Positions 46,964-55,801 of a stretch of DNA of 64,000 bases are shown piece after piece. Origin of the DNA: CBDHFF01 sp965262395. Its GTDB lineage: Bacteria; Pseudomonadota; Alphaproteobacteria; Rickettsiales; Anaplasmataceae. Under the pieces are notes generated by a model. The model ran no database searches. It saw nothing but the letters and a program-made list of their open reading frames with translations, and was not told the origin of the DNA. The position numbers and the translations under genes were made by a program. Location: the NCBI GenBank assembly GCA_965262395.1, contig OZ253531.1, forward strand, positions 372,001 to 436,000. Direction: 5' to 3'. Each line of letters opens with the position of its first letter. Positions within the stretch are counted from its first letter, which is position 1.

Positions 46964-47331
46964 GTTAAAATAAACAATTGTACAAATTTGTTATAATGAA
47001 TGTTGGTATCTTTACCATGTAGATTGGATTAATGGTGTGTTGGTGTATTGTATTTAGCCAATTAATTCATTTTTATGAATGTATATTTTTGTGTCTTTTA
47101 TTCAAGATATTTTTAGATGTTTTTTCTGGGTCTTTTTATGAAGTTATTGTTTTTTGTTATATATTCACGCCATAGTGTGTTTGTTCCATCAGAGGGTTTT
47201 TATTATTAACCCTATATTTATATATGAATGATTATAATATATCGTTACTTCATTAGGAATGTTCTGATTATATAATTCCTTTGTGTCGTATATATCTTAA
47301 TTAATATAAAAAATTGAGAAGGTATATTATT
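46964..47331. other. AT-rich divergent gap between rpmH and a small exported protein gene
   Basis: About 370 nt with no ORF I would defend. I looked for DnaA boxes (TTATCCACA type), since rpmH often lies near oriC, and saw none, so I do not propose an origin. A GAGAAGG ribosome-binding site closes the gap, 8 nt before ATG 47332. Confidence 0.5.
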
Positions 47332-47667
47332 ATGAAAAATATTATTTTAATTGCAATATTTGCTATGTCTTTTTCCTGTGACAGATTACTTGCACATGAA
47401 TTCGTAGATGCAGAACTTGACGATAAAGATCTGTCCACAGAGTTAGTTGATGATTTTGACAATGAAGGCATTGGATCATACCCAGATGGATCATTCTTCC
47501 AGAATGAAGATATTCCTGATGGTGTGTTGAATGACATCAAGATACGTAATGATAATTTGCGTAAAGGGAGCGGTCATCCAGATGGAAAATACAGTAGTAA
47601 GATTATTGGCAATAAGCCTGCGAAGGATTCTAGAATAAAAATAAGGAACGATCGTCGAGTTTTGTAA
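47332..47667 (+). CDS. Small hypothetical exported protein, 111 aa
   Basis: Unrecognised. The ATG at 47332 has a good GAGAAGG ribosome-binding site 8 nt upstream and gives MKNIILIAIFAMSFSCDRLL, a signal peptide. The Cys at residue 16 lies in a weak lipobox (SFSC), so it could be a lipoprotein or be cleaved after LLA. The mature protein is small and acidic, then basic, with a repeated phrase: NDIKIRNDN and SRIKIRNDR about 35 residues apart. It precedes cmk by about 110 nt on the same strand. Confidence 0.65.
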   Translation: MKNIILIAIFAMSFSCDRLLAHEFVDAELDDKDLSTELVDDFDNEGIGSYPDGSFFQNEDIPDGVLNDIKIRNDNLRKGSGHPDGKYSSKIIGNKPAKDSRIKIRNDRRVL

Positions 47668-47779
47668 GAGGTTGCCTTAATAAATAGATAGGCATGCATA
47701 TTTTCTTTAGAAAATAGATGTTTACCGAAGATTATTTATTTGTTACTCTGAATGTAATATTGGCTGTAATTTGATTTAT

Positions 47780-48421
47780 ATGCAAGATAGCAACAGGTTA
47801 GTAGTAGCTGTTGATGGATTGGCTGCTTCTGGAAAAGGAGTGATAGCCAAGGGTGTGGCCAAACATTTTAAGTTACCGCACATGGATACAGGAAAATTAT
47901 ATAGATCTGTTGCTTGGCAGGTTCTAAATCAAGCCATCGATATAAATAATAAAGAGAAATTATTGGAGATTGCTAGAGGATTGGATAATGTTGTTCAAGG
48001 TGTAGATTTATCCTCCGAAGAGATAGGGGAATGTGCCTCTATTATTGCCTCTATACCAGAAATTAGATCAGAGTTATTGAGTGTTCAAAGAAGATTTGCT
48101 AATAGCGAAAGAGGCGCTGTTTTAGACGGAAGGGATATAGGATCTGTCGTGTGTCCTGATGCAGATTATAAACTTTTTGTTACCGCTAATATAAAGACCA
48201 GGGCTATTAGGCGATTAAAGGAGTTGCAAGTAAAAGGTTATTGTGTTACATATGACGAAGTATACGCTGATCTTTGTAGAAGAGACAGGCGTGATACAGG
48301 AAGGGACGTAGCCCCCTTAGTTTTATCAGAGTCAGCTATTCATATTGATACCTCAAGTGTGAATGTCGATTGCATGGTGAAGCAGGTTATAGATAGTATT
48401 TATTTTAACTTAAAAAATTGA
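47780..48421 (+). CDS. cmk: Cytidylate kinase
   Basis: Phosphorylates CMP and dCMP. ATG 47780 (MQDSNRLVVAVDGLAASGKG) is preferred over a TTG three codons upstream. The P-loop is GLAASGKG; the CMP-binding MDTGKLYRSVAW and DGRDIGSVVCPDADYKLFV follow, then the lid RRDRRDTGRDVAPL. 213 aa is the usual length. rpsA follows 12 nt after the stop, the conserved cmk-rpsA pair of proteobacteria. Confidence 0.97.
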   Translation: MQDSNRLVVAVDGLAASGKGVIAKGVAKHFKLPHMDTGKLYRSVAWQVLNQAIDINNKEKLLEIARGLDNVVQGVDLSSEEIGECASIIASIPEIRSELLSVQRRFANSERGAVLDGRDIGSVVCPDADYKLFVTANIKTRAIRRLKELQVKGYCVTYDEVYADLCRRDRRDTGRDVAPLVLSESAIHIDTSSVNVDCMVKQVIDSIYFNLKN

Positions 48422-48433
48422 GGTTTGTATATT

Positions 48434-50191
48434 ATGTCGATGATTATTAATGCTATGGTGAAGCGCAAATATGTTGATGAATGGGCGTTCACTGGGTATA
48501 AGGATATAGATTTTGAAACAGCTCTAAATAGTGATAGCGGTAATGCATTACAAGAGGGCAATGTAGTAAAAGGCGTGGCAATCAGGATAGATAAGGACTA
48601 TGTAATTGTCGATATTGGTGGAAAAATGGAAGGCAGGGTTTTCCTATCTGAGTTTGATATAGCATATGAGGATTGCAAAAATCCTACGCATAAGAACGAT
48701 GATAAGAACGCAAAACAACCTTTGGCCGCTGGCGATGTTGTGTCTGTTTATGTAGAAAAAGTTGAAAGTTATGCAGACGGTGGCAGTGTTTATGCGAGAT
48801 TAAGCAGGCAGAGAGCTATATTGCACGAGAAATGGGATCATCTTGAAAGTTGCTTAGAAAATAAAAGGGCAGTTGAAGGAATTATTTGCCATAGAGTGAA
48901 AGGCGGATGTAGTGTTGATATTGGTGGTGTTGCCGCTTTCCTACCTGGTAGTCAAATTGATATTCGTCATGTTAAGGACATTGATCCTTTGGTTGGCCCA
49001 GTGCAACAATTGTTAATTATGAATATGGATAAGAAGCAAGGAAATATAGTTGTATCAAGAAGAGCAGTGCTTGAAGAAGATAGAGCAGAGAGAAGAGAGC
49101 AGCTGTTTAAAGAAATTGAAGTTGGTCAAGTTCTCAATGGTGTGGTTAAGGGTATTACAGATTATGGTGTCTTTGTTAACTTAGATTGTGTGGATGGATT
49201 ACTGCATATCACAGATATTTCATGGGAAAGGCTAAATCACCCCTCTGAATGTGAGAGGCTTAGACATGGAGCTGATATTGATGTTAAGGTTATTGGCATT
49301 GATAAAAGTCGTCAAAAGATATCTTTAGGGTTAAAGCAACTTACTGATGATCCATGGGATGGAATTGAGGATAAATACCCTGTAAATAGCAAGCATACTG
49401 GTAAGGTAACTAATATTGAGGGTTATGGTTTATTTGTAAAATTAGGCAGAGGAATAGAAGGTTTGGTTCATACGTCACAAATAAGCTGGTCATCTCCAAG
49501 ATATTCAGTTGCAGAACTGAATCAAAAATTTGTTGAAGGTGATTCAATTGATGTTCAGGTATTAAGTTACGAATCAAGCGAGAAGAGAGGTTCAAAACGT
49601 ATGTCTCTTAGTATTAAGCAATTGGAAGCAAACCCTTGGAGTAGATTTGTAGAAGATAAGAAAATTGGAGATATAGTGGATGGAAGCGTCGATCGCAAAA
49701 CAAAGGACTATGTATATGTTACTTTGCCAGAGTATAGAGATATTAAAGTTAGACTCTCTAAATTCCATTTATTAGCTGATGATGCTAGTGAAGAAGAGTT
49801 AACGTCTGAGTTTAGAGGCAAACAAAATATGGATAGCATCAGAGCAAAGATTATGTGTACTGATGTTGAAAATGAACGCATCTATATAAGTGTTATGAAT
49901 ATAGATCATGATGTTAACTCTTATATTCGTACTTTGAAAGTTAATGATGTAGTAACAGATTGTTATATTCGTGAAATTGACAAGAATGTTGTGCATATAG
50001 AGTTTGGTGAGTACCTATTCCCGGCTAGATTAGTTTTGCCTAAGAATACTAAAGCTGAGATGAGGGGCTATTTCTATAACGATATGATTAATACCAGGAA
50101 TTTATTTATTAGTGCGATAGATTATGATACTGGTTGTATTGTATTGGCTGATGACATAAATAGTGATGATTTAGACGAAGAAGATAATTAG
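48434..50191 (+). CDS. rpsA: 30S ribosomal protein S1
   Basis: An RNA-binding ribosomal protein that recruits mRNA. 585 aa from ATG 48434 (an upstream TTG at 48425 is in frame). Six S1 repeats can be followed, beginning near residues 40, 135, 225, 310, 405 and 500. The middle ones are best conserved (GVVKGITDYGVFVNLDCVDG, LLHITDISWERLNHPSE, then GKVTNIEGYGLFVKLGRGIE). The fifth and sixth are divergent. It follows cmk by 12 nt; a five-copy repeat array separates it from sppA-ihfB, which in relatives are often nearby. Confidence 0.97.
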   Translation: MSMIINAMVKRKYVDEWAFTGYKDIDFETALNSDSGNALQEGNVVKGVAIRIDKDYVIVDIGGKMEGRVFLSEFDIAYEDCKNPTHKNDDKNAKQPLAAGDVVSVYVEKVESYADGGSVYARLSRQRAILHEKWDHLESCLENKRAVEGIICHRVKGGCSVDIGGVAAFLPGSQIDIRHVKDIDPLVGPVQQLLIMNMDKKQGNIVVSRRAVLEEDRAERREQLFKEIEVGQVLNGVVKGITDYGVFVNLDCVDGLLHITDISWERLNHPSECERLRHGADIDVKVIGIDKSRQKISLGLKQLTDDPWDGIEDKYPVNSKHTGKVTNIEGYGLFVKLGRGIEGLVHTSQISWSSPRYSVAELNQKFVEGDSIDVQVLSYESSEKRGSKRMSLSIKQLEANPWSRFVEDKKIGDIVDGSVDRKTKDYVYVTLPEYRDIKVRLSKFHLLADDASEEELTSEFRGKQNMDSIRAKIMCTDVENERIYISVMNIDHDVNSYIRTLKVNDVVTDCYIREIDKNVVHIEFGEYLFPARLVLPKNTKAEMRGYFYNDMINTRNLFISAIDYDTGCIVLADDINSDDLDEEDN

Positions 50192-50268
50192 GTGTGAAGG
50201 AATAACTATTGTTATTCTGTAAACACTTTATATTTTTTCAATTTTCTGAGTATGTGATGCCATGTTCG

Positions 50269-50648
50269 CTGTTGAATAAGGAAATATTTCACTGTAGATG
50301 ATTGTTCGTGATGTGTTGATTGACTAATAGTAGTTTCTCTGCCGTTATTTGCCTGTTTAATAAGGAAATATTTCACTGTGGATGATTGATTCGTGATGTG
50401 TTGATTGACTAATAGTAGTTTCTTTGCCGTTATTTCTGTTTAATAAGGAAATATTTCACTGTAGATGATTGTTCGTGATGTGTTGATTGACTAATAGTAG
50501 TTTCTTTGCCGTTATTCCTGTTTAATAAGGAAATATTTCACTGTAGATGATTGATTCGTGATGTGCTGATTGACTAATAGTAGTTTCTCTGCCGTTATTC
50601 CTGTTGAATAAGGAAATATTTCACTGTGGATGATTGATTCGTGATATG
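50269..50648 (+). repeat. Five tandem ~83-bp repeats between rpsA and sppA
   Basis: The core TAAGGAAATATTTCACTGT begins at about 50277, 50361, 50444, 50526 and 50609 (periods 84, 83, 82, 83). Each unit continues through GATGATTGTTCGTGATGTG and a GTTTCTCTGCCGTTATT end, with small indels. The last copy is incomplete and runs up to about 30 nt before the sppA ATG, so the array is the sppA-ihfB leader. rpsA ends about 75 nt before it. Confidence 0.96.
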
Positions 50649-50679
50649 CTTGGGTGGTCTGTGTAAGTGGGACGTTAAG

Positions 50680-51588
50680 ATGAATCTTCCAAATAACAAC
50701 AATGATGATATTGATAGAGGTGTATTATTACGCAAAGCTAGCATATGGCGTGCTTCTGTGCTTGTTATATTTATAATACTCGTAGTAGTGCTTGGTGTAG
50801 CAGATTTTTCTGTATTGCATAAAAAGTTGGGTGGAACACCTGATATATCTGTTGCAAGGGTTAGTATTAGAGGTGAAATAGCTGGTTATAATAAAAAATT
50901 AGAAGAAACATTACTTTCTCTTGCTAGTGATAACGCTTATAATTCTGTTATACTTCATATAGATAGTGGAGGTGGGTCTGCATATGGAAGTGAAAGATTG
51001 TTCAATATTCTAAGGCAAGTGGCAGATATAAAGCCAATGGTTACTGTTGTAGGCTCGATGGCTGCTTCTGGGGGCTATATGTTATCTTGTGCTGGTCACT
51101 ATATTGTTGCACATAACTCTAGTATCGTTGGTTCGGTTGGTGCGATAATTAATGTGGTTAATGTTAGAGAGGCGCTGGCTAAATTTGGTGTTAAGATTGA
51201 TGTTTTCAAAAGTGGTAAGTTCAAAGATGTGCTTTCTAATACTATTGATAAGGATGGTGGGGACTCTAATGGTAGAGAATTAGTGCATAGAACAGTAGAT
51301 GGTATTGGTAATTATTTCTTAAGTGTAGTTTCATCTCGTAGAAAAATTAATAAAGATTCTTTTGATAAAATTAGTGATGCTGGTATTTTCATATCCAAGG
51401 ACGCCAAAGAGCTCGGCTTGATAGATGAAATAGGATCTGAACAACATGCAAAAATTTGGTTAAAAGATCAGGGTATTGATGTTTCAGTTGTGAAAGACAT
51501 AAGTATAACTCCAGATAAGAGTAGGTCTATTATTCTTGACATGTTTGAGAGTAAGTTGATGAATTTTGTTAGTGATTTGTTCATTTAA
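50680..51588 (+). CDS. sppA: Signal peptide peptidase SppA-like S49 serine protease
   Basis: A membrane-anchored S49 peptidase that digests leftover signal peptides. ATG 50680 (MNLPNNNNDD) is preferred over GTG 50641, which lies inside the last repeat copy. One membrane segment at about 26-45 (VLVIFIILVVVLGVADF) precedes the S49 domain: HIDSGGGSAYGSE, then the nucleophile region VGSMAASGGYMLSCAGHYIV (Ser near 131), SIVGSVGAI, and the general-base Lys in VFKSGKFKDVLS near 182. 302 aa is the short single-domain bacterial form. ihfB follows by about 100 nt. Confidence 0.92.
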   Translation: MNLPNNNNDDIDRGVLLRKASIWRASVLVIFIILVVVLGVADFSVLHKKLGGTPDISVARVSIRGEIAGYNKKLEETLLSLASDNAYNSVILHIDSGGGSAYGSERLFNILRQVADIKPMVTVVGSMAASGGYMLSCAGHYIVAHNSSIVGSVGAIINVVNVREALAKFGVKIDVFKSGKFKDVLSNTIDKDGGDSNGRELVHRTVDGIGNYFLSVVSSRRKINKDSFDKISDAGIFISKDAKELGLIDEIGSEQHAKIWLKDQGIDVSVVKDISITPDKSRSIILDMFESKLMNFVSDLFI

Positions 51589-51690
51589 TATGAACTTTAT
51601 TTCATATTAAATTAGAATTTATACTATTGTAAGCAGTGATAAGATGTTGTATAAAGCTATATATTTCGTTAATTAATTTAGGAAATGATC

Positions 51691-51990
51691 ATGGCTAACA
51701 AGAGTGATTTAGCTGAATTGATGCTTGAATCCTGTTATCCTATGAAGACTAAAGAGGTTAGCTCATTGATAGATTCTATCTTTGTTAAGCTTAGTAAGCA
51801 TCTGGGGGATGGTGGTAGAGCGGAGATAAGAGGTTTTGGAGTTTTTGAAAATAGAGCTCTAAATGAGAGGGTTATTACTAATCCAATTACAGGTGAAAAG
51901 ATTCAAGTTCAAGCAAGGAATAAGATAGTGTTTAAGCCAGGCTGTAGATTGCATTATAAAGTTCTAAATAAATTATTGATTGATACTTGA
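51691..51990 (+). CDS. ihfB: Integration host factor beta subunit-like DNA-bending protein
   Basis: HU/IHF-family protein of 99 aa: NKSDLAELMLESCYPMKTKE at the start, GGRAEIRGFGVFENR (the conserved loop) and NPITGEKIQVQARNKIVFKP with the DNA-intercalating arm NPITG. Two ATGs are available; an AGGAA site abuts the one at 51685 and is 6 nt before 51691, so I choose 51691. In Alphaproteobacteria ihfB typically lies near rpsA and sppA, which favours IHF-beta over HU; sequence alone cannot fully separate them. Confidence 0.85.
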   Translation: MANKSDLAELMLESCYPMKTKEVSSLIDSIFVKLSKHLGDGGRAEIRGFGVFENRALNERVITNPITGEKIQVQARNKIVFKPGCRLHYKVLNKLLIDT

Positions 51991-52081
51991 GAATGTATGA
52001 TGTCAAATAAGACAATTAGCTTCTATTCAAGAAGTGTTTCGTGTATATAATATATATTTTTTTGCCTTCATATAGGTGTTT

Positions 52082-52993
52082 TTATTTCTCATTTATAGCA
52101 AATTCTCCATTGCAGGAATTTTTCCATGCATCGAGAAATTCTTTCAAATGTTCTTTTCCAGAACTTTGTAAGAGTTCTATTATTTTTTCAATATTATAAT
52201 TGTAGCACTTGTAGCTTACTGTGCCTCTACTATGTAAGTAGCGTAAGTAAATTAGGAATGTATTTAATACATCGGTTTCACAATAATCTTTGATATCTTG
52301 TATTTTTCCTTGATCATAGAGGGACATAACCGATGATCCATCTGCGCCAAACTTCCCAGGAAGACCAATTAACGTGCATATTTCATGCATTTTTATATGA
52401 GCGGAAGCTCCACAATCTGATAATGAATCTATAAGATCGTGGTGGTAATTTATATCATATCTTGCATTATAATTATCCCATTTGCTTTTGCCAGTATTAT
52501 ATATGGATGGAATCTGAATGCCATATTTCATTGCTCGATATTTTAACACTGGAATATCAAATGTTCGACCGTTGAATGATACTAGTCTAATAGGATGATT
52601 ATATTCTTCTGTTGTTGAGACTTCTGTATCTGGCTCCAGTTTTTGGAAAAAAGATCTTACCATAGCCTCTTCTGTTTCTCCTTTTTCAGAAAATACTTTA
52701 GTGAAACTATGTTTTTCAGTATTATTGCTTTCTGGTATTATATTATTATTAGACCCAGGAGAATCAATCTTGATCCTCGCTTGAACGTAGCTTATTGCTA
52801 CTATTTTATGAAATGGTTGTCTAAGGAAGGAGTTCTTGCCATCGGTAATATTTAGGTGATAGCGCGTCATTTCATCTCTTTTCTGCTCTATGCTTAGACC
52901 TTTCGGGCATCCGGTTAATTGCTCGCATAGATCAGTATCTGGTATGGTTTCTATATCAAATACTAGTAATGTACGGTGCTGTGGATATTTCAT
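52082..52993 (-). CDS. Predicted 3'-5' exonuclease related to the PolB exonuclease domain
   Basis: 303 aa with the DEDD layout. Asp13 and Glu15 are in LLVFDIETIPDTD. A central FNGRTFDIPVLKYRAMKYGI carries the second Asp, and the C-terminal motif QDIKDYCETDVLNTFLIYLR supplies the last Asp with an upstream Tyr. The stretch DLIDSLSDCGASAHIKMHEI, then GLPGKFGADGSSV, is typical of the DNA_pol_B_exo2 family found in many proteobacteria. The substrate is unknown; DNA repair or RNA processing are both plausible. It is convergent with ihfB. Confidence 0.9.
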   Translation of the reverse strand: MKYPQHRTLLVFDIETIPDTDLCEQLTGCPKGLSIEQKRDEMTRYHLNITDGKNSFLRQPFHKIVAISYVQARIKIDSPGSNNNIIPESNNTEKHSFTKVFSEKGETEEAMVRSFFQKLEPDTEVSTTEEYNHPIRLVSFNGRTFDIPVLKYRAMKYGIQIPSIYNTGKSKWDNYNARYDINYHHDLIDSLSDCGASAHIKMHEICTLIGLPGKFGADGSSVMSLYDQGKIQDIKDYCETDVLNTFLIYLRYLHSRGTVSYKCYNYNIEKIIELLQSSGKEHLKEFLDAWKNSCNGEFAINEK

Positions 52994-53114
52994 ATATTTT
53001 TACCTTATAGTCTATCTGCGATTATACAGTAAAAAAATAATTTTTGAATTCATTATTTATTAACCTTCGCTAATAATATTATGCATAATGGTGCATGCTA
53101 AAGGTATTAAGATT

Positions 53115-53864
53115 ATGATTAGATCAACACGAGGTTTTTCATTAATTGAAATGTCTGTCATCATAGTAATATTAAGTCTGTTGATTGGTGGGGTTGTGAG
53201 TGGTAGAAATTTAATCGAAAAGAGCAAAATGCAATCTATAATCAAGGAATTTGATTCTCTTAATATTTCTATTAATAATTTTGTTTCCAAATATGAAGCT
53301 CTGCCTGGAGACATGAGTAATGCAGACAAAATGTTAGGTACAAGTAATTCTTGTAATGGAGATGGTGATAATAGAATTACTAGTGATAATCCTTTGGGGT
53401 TGAAGTATGAGAATGCTTGTGCTTGGGCGCATTTGTCTGCATCAGGCTTACTGTCAGGGCATTTTAAGCATGACTATATTGGAAATCACGTTCCTGGTGC
53501 AACGATTGTGACTCCTGGTTTAGATGTTCCAGAATCAAAATTCAGTGGTGGTGTATTTTTTCTACATAATATTGGTTTTCTCAATCATCGTAATTTTCTC
53601 ATTTTTTCTGGTGCTGGCACTGATCAAAGAAAGACAGTTCCAATATTAACCTCACCACAAGCTATGAGTATTACCAAAAAAACCATGACACTCAACGATC
53701 CTGATGTTTTGGATATAATGGCCATCACTAACCTTGATTTATTTACATATGTTTCTCAGTCACCGCCATCACATTGCTATAATGGTGTTACGGGTGGGTA
53801 TCTTAATCTTAATGACAGAGAAACAAAAAGATGTGCCCTAGGAAAGTCCATTATATCCTATTAA
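53115..53864 (+). CDS. Prepilin-like protein with type IV N-methylation motif (first of two)
   Basis: The N-terminus MIRSTRGFSLIEMSVIIVIL is a classic type IV prepilin leader: short basic leader, cleavage between Gly and Phe, Glu at mature position 5, then a long hydrophobic helix. I start at ATG 53115 because prepilin leaders are short; ATG 53088 is also in frame. The globular part contains LPGDMSNADKMLGTSNSC and CAWAHLSASGLLSGHF, shared with the next gene (LPGDMSNASSVLGTHSSC, CAWVHLSAANLLTGGL). Pseudopilins of type II secretion, minor pilins and competence pilins share this layout; no pilus assembly gene is in the window. Confidence 0.85.
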   Translation: MIRSTRGFSLIEMSVIIVILSLLIGGVVSGRNLIEKSKMQSIIKEFDSLNISINNFVSKYEALPGDMSNADKMLGTSNSCNGDGDNRITSDNPLGLKYENACAWAHLSASGLLSGHFKHDYIGNHVPGATIVTPGLDVPESKFSGGVFFLHNIGFLNHRNFLIFSGAGTDQRKTVPILTSPQAMSITKKTMTLNDPDVLDIMAITNLDLFTYVSQSPPSHCYNGVTGGYLNLNDRETKRCALGKSIISY

Positions 53865-53995
53865 TTAGATTTATTTTGTGTGTGTGTTGTTGTTGCCTAC
53901 TGAGTTAATGGATCGTTAATAACTATTATATAGGATTGCATTTAATTTTTCGTTGTACTCTAGGGTTGTATAAGATGATTTATTTAGTTAAAATT

Positions 53996-54751
53996 ATGGA
54001 TATTTTAAGATCCAAAAAAGGTTTCTCGTTAATTGAGCTTTCAGTGGTTATTGTGATTTTATCGCTGCTGATTGGTGGTGTTGTGACTGGAGCAACATTG
54101 ATAGAGCGAGCGAAGCTGCAGAATGTTTTACAAGAATTTAGGCAGTTAAGTTTTGCTGTTACAAATTTTAAAATGCAATATAATTCATTGCCAGGCGATA
54201 TGTCTAATGCCAGTTCTGTTTTAGGTACTCATTCTAGCTGTGATGGATCTGGAAATGGCTATATTGATGCTGCTGCTAGTGGTAATGATGAAATAGTATG
54301 TGCTTGGGTACATCTTAGTGCGGCAAACTTATTAACTGGGGGATTATCTGGAGATTATCCAGATTTTGGGGGTAATACTCCGCTGTTTATCGCTGCTAAT
54401 GCTGCTGGACTTCCTGTTCTAGGTGTAAATGTTCCTAAATCTAAGTGGACTGGCGCTGGCTACATGTTCCGAAATGTAGGTAGTAGCTATACTTACATCT
54501 TTTTGGGTAAACCATCGGCACAGAATGAGATTAATGCATCGTTTACTTCTAAGCAAGCCAGTGCTGTGACCAAGGTTACAGGGCCAGCTTCAGGGGGTGA
54601 AGGTGGATCACTTCTTGCTATAAATGGAGATAATGCTGCGGGGGGCACTAGTGCTACTTCTTGTTTCACTGTTACTGGTGACTATACTAACCTGACAGGT
54701 GCAAACGCTGCAGATACTAACTGTGCGCTTGGACAGCAGATTCTTGACTAA
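53996..54751 (+). CDS. Prepilin-like protein with type IV N-methylation motif (second of two)
   Basis: A paralogue of the preceding gene. ATG 53996 gives MDILRSKKGFSLIELSVVIV, a prepilin leader with cleavage before Phe and Glu5. The mature protein has a hydrophobic N-terminal helix, then LPGDMSNASSVLGTHSSCDG, CAWVHLSAANLLTGGLSGDY and a Gly/Ala/Thr-rich C-terminal half with four visible Cys. The frame upstream is open back to 53936. A prepilin peptidase is needed and is not here. Separation from the first gene is about 130 nt, so the pair is probably a tandem duplication that has diverged substantially. Confidence 0.87.
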   Translation: MDILRSKKGFSLIELSVVIVILSLLIGGVVTGATLIERAKLQNVLQEFRQLSFAVTNFKMQYNSLPGDMSNASSVLGTHSSCDGSGNGYIDAAASGNDEIVCAWVHLSAANLLTGGLSGDYPDFGGNTPLFIAANAAGLPVLGVNVPKSKWTGAGYMFRNVGSSYTYIFLGKPSAQNEINASFTSKQASAVTKVTGPASGGEGGSLLAINGDNAAGGTSATSCFTVTGDYTNLTGANAADTNCALGQQILD

Positions 54752-54825
54752 TAATAATTAACTAGGTAGACTGAGTATTGTAAACGATGTTCAGTCTAGT
54801 CTAGTCTAGATTTACTGTTGCTATT

Positions 54826-55260
54826 CTCTCTACAAATATATATTTATGAAGTCTTTCCTTTATTCTTTAGGCATATCTGTTTCATATTAGCTTCGCTAAG
54901 CCTCTTGTTATTTTCTCTGCAAATATATATTTATGAAGTCTTTCTTTTCTTCTTTAGGCATATCTGTTTCATATTAGCTTCGCTAAGCCTCTTGTTATTC
55001 TTTCTCTACAAATATATATTTATGAAGTCTTTCTTTTCTTCTTTAGGCATATCTGTTTCATATTAGCTTCGCTAAGCCTCTTGTTATTTTCTCTGCAAAT
55101 ATATATTTATGAAGTCTTTCTTTTCTTCTTTAGGCATATCTGTTTTATATTTTCTTTGCTAAGCCTCTTGTTATTTTCTCTACAAATATATATTTATGAA
55201 GTCTTTTTTTTCTTCTTTAGGCATATCTGTTTCATATTTTCTTTGCTAGGCCTATTGCAA
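54826..55260. repeat. Five tandem ~87-bp repeats that include the 3' end of coq7
   Basis: Five units with core CAAATATATATTTATGAAGTC begin at about 54833, 54920, 55009, 55096 and 55181 (periods 85-89). Each ends with a GCTAAGCCTCTTGTTATT-type block. The last unit ends GCTAGGCCTATTGCAATC, which is the complement of the last coq7 codons (IAIGLAKKI, stop at 55232). The array therefore looks like repeated duplication of the coq7 tail and its 3' flank into the gap after the second prepilin gene. Confidence 0.93.
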
Positions 55261-55801
55261 TCTTGCACCCTATTTTTATAGCACTGTACATTATTCCATA
55301 TCCCAAAGTTTCTTCGGCATGATATTCAATGCCTATATCTCTATGTTCAAGTTCTTCTTCACGAAATTTTTCTATATTTTTTTTGAGTTCCGATTCTTCA
55401 GGATACTGTGCTAATTCTTTTATTTGCTCTTGATAATGTAGATCAATTGTTTCTTCTATTGCTACTGTGCAAGCCATGGCAGATTTAGAGCCCATTTTTG
55501 CTGTTATATAGCCTAGGGCATATCCTGATATATTCCAAAAAGGCATCAACAAGCTTGGGGATGATTCATTGTTTTTAATTTTGTTATCAAAATAAGAGAA
55601 ATGCTCTTTCTCTTGTTGCAACATATGTTCTACAGTTTCTTTTGATTCATTGTCATCGCCAAGAGCATCTAGCTGACCTTGATATATTCTTGTAGCTCCA
55701 AATTCTCCTGCGTGATCAACTCTAAGCATTGATTCAATCAATGTATCTTTATCTTTCCTTGGTTTAATTGGTGTAATAGTTTTACTCTTCATTTCTCCCA
55801 T
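55232..55801 (-). CDS. coq7: Ubiquinone biosynthesis hydroxylase Coq7 (demethoxyubiquinone hydroxylase)
   Basis: Di-iron membrane-bound hydroxylase for the C6 step of ubiquinone synthesis; 189 aa. Iron-ligand motifs are visible: MLRVDHAGEFGATRIYQGQ (first Glu), HMLQQEKEHFSYFD (ExxH), then CTVAIEETIDLHYQEQI and REEELEHRDIGIEYHAEE (second ExxH). It is the alphaproteobacterial alternative to UbiF. It overlaps the end of dsbB by 20 nt and its own 3' end lies in the 87-bp repeat array. Confidence 0.95.
   Translation of the reverse strand: MGEMKSKTITPIKPRKDKDTLIESMLRVDHAGEFGATRIYQGQLDALGDDNESKETVEHMLQQEKEHFSYFDNKIKNNESSPSLLMPFWNISGYALGYITAKMGSKSAMACTVAIEETIDLHYQEQIKELAQYPEESELKKNIEKFREEELEHRDIGIEYHAEETLGYGIMYSAIKIGCKIAIGLAKKI

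Noticed and set aside
46891..47331. Replication origin near rpmH-rnpA
   Set aside because: No DnaA boxes seen, no dnaA or parAB nearby, and in Rickettsiales these genes are often unlinked to oriC.
54818..55281. Two 82-aa and 66-aa plus-strand frames rich in Phe/Leu
   Set aside because: They run through the 87-bp tandem array and reflect repetition, not coding selection.
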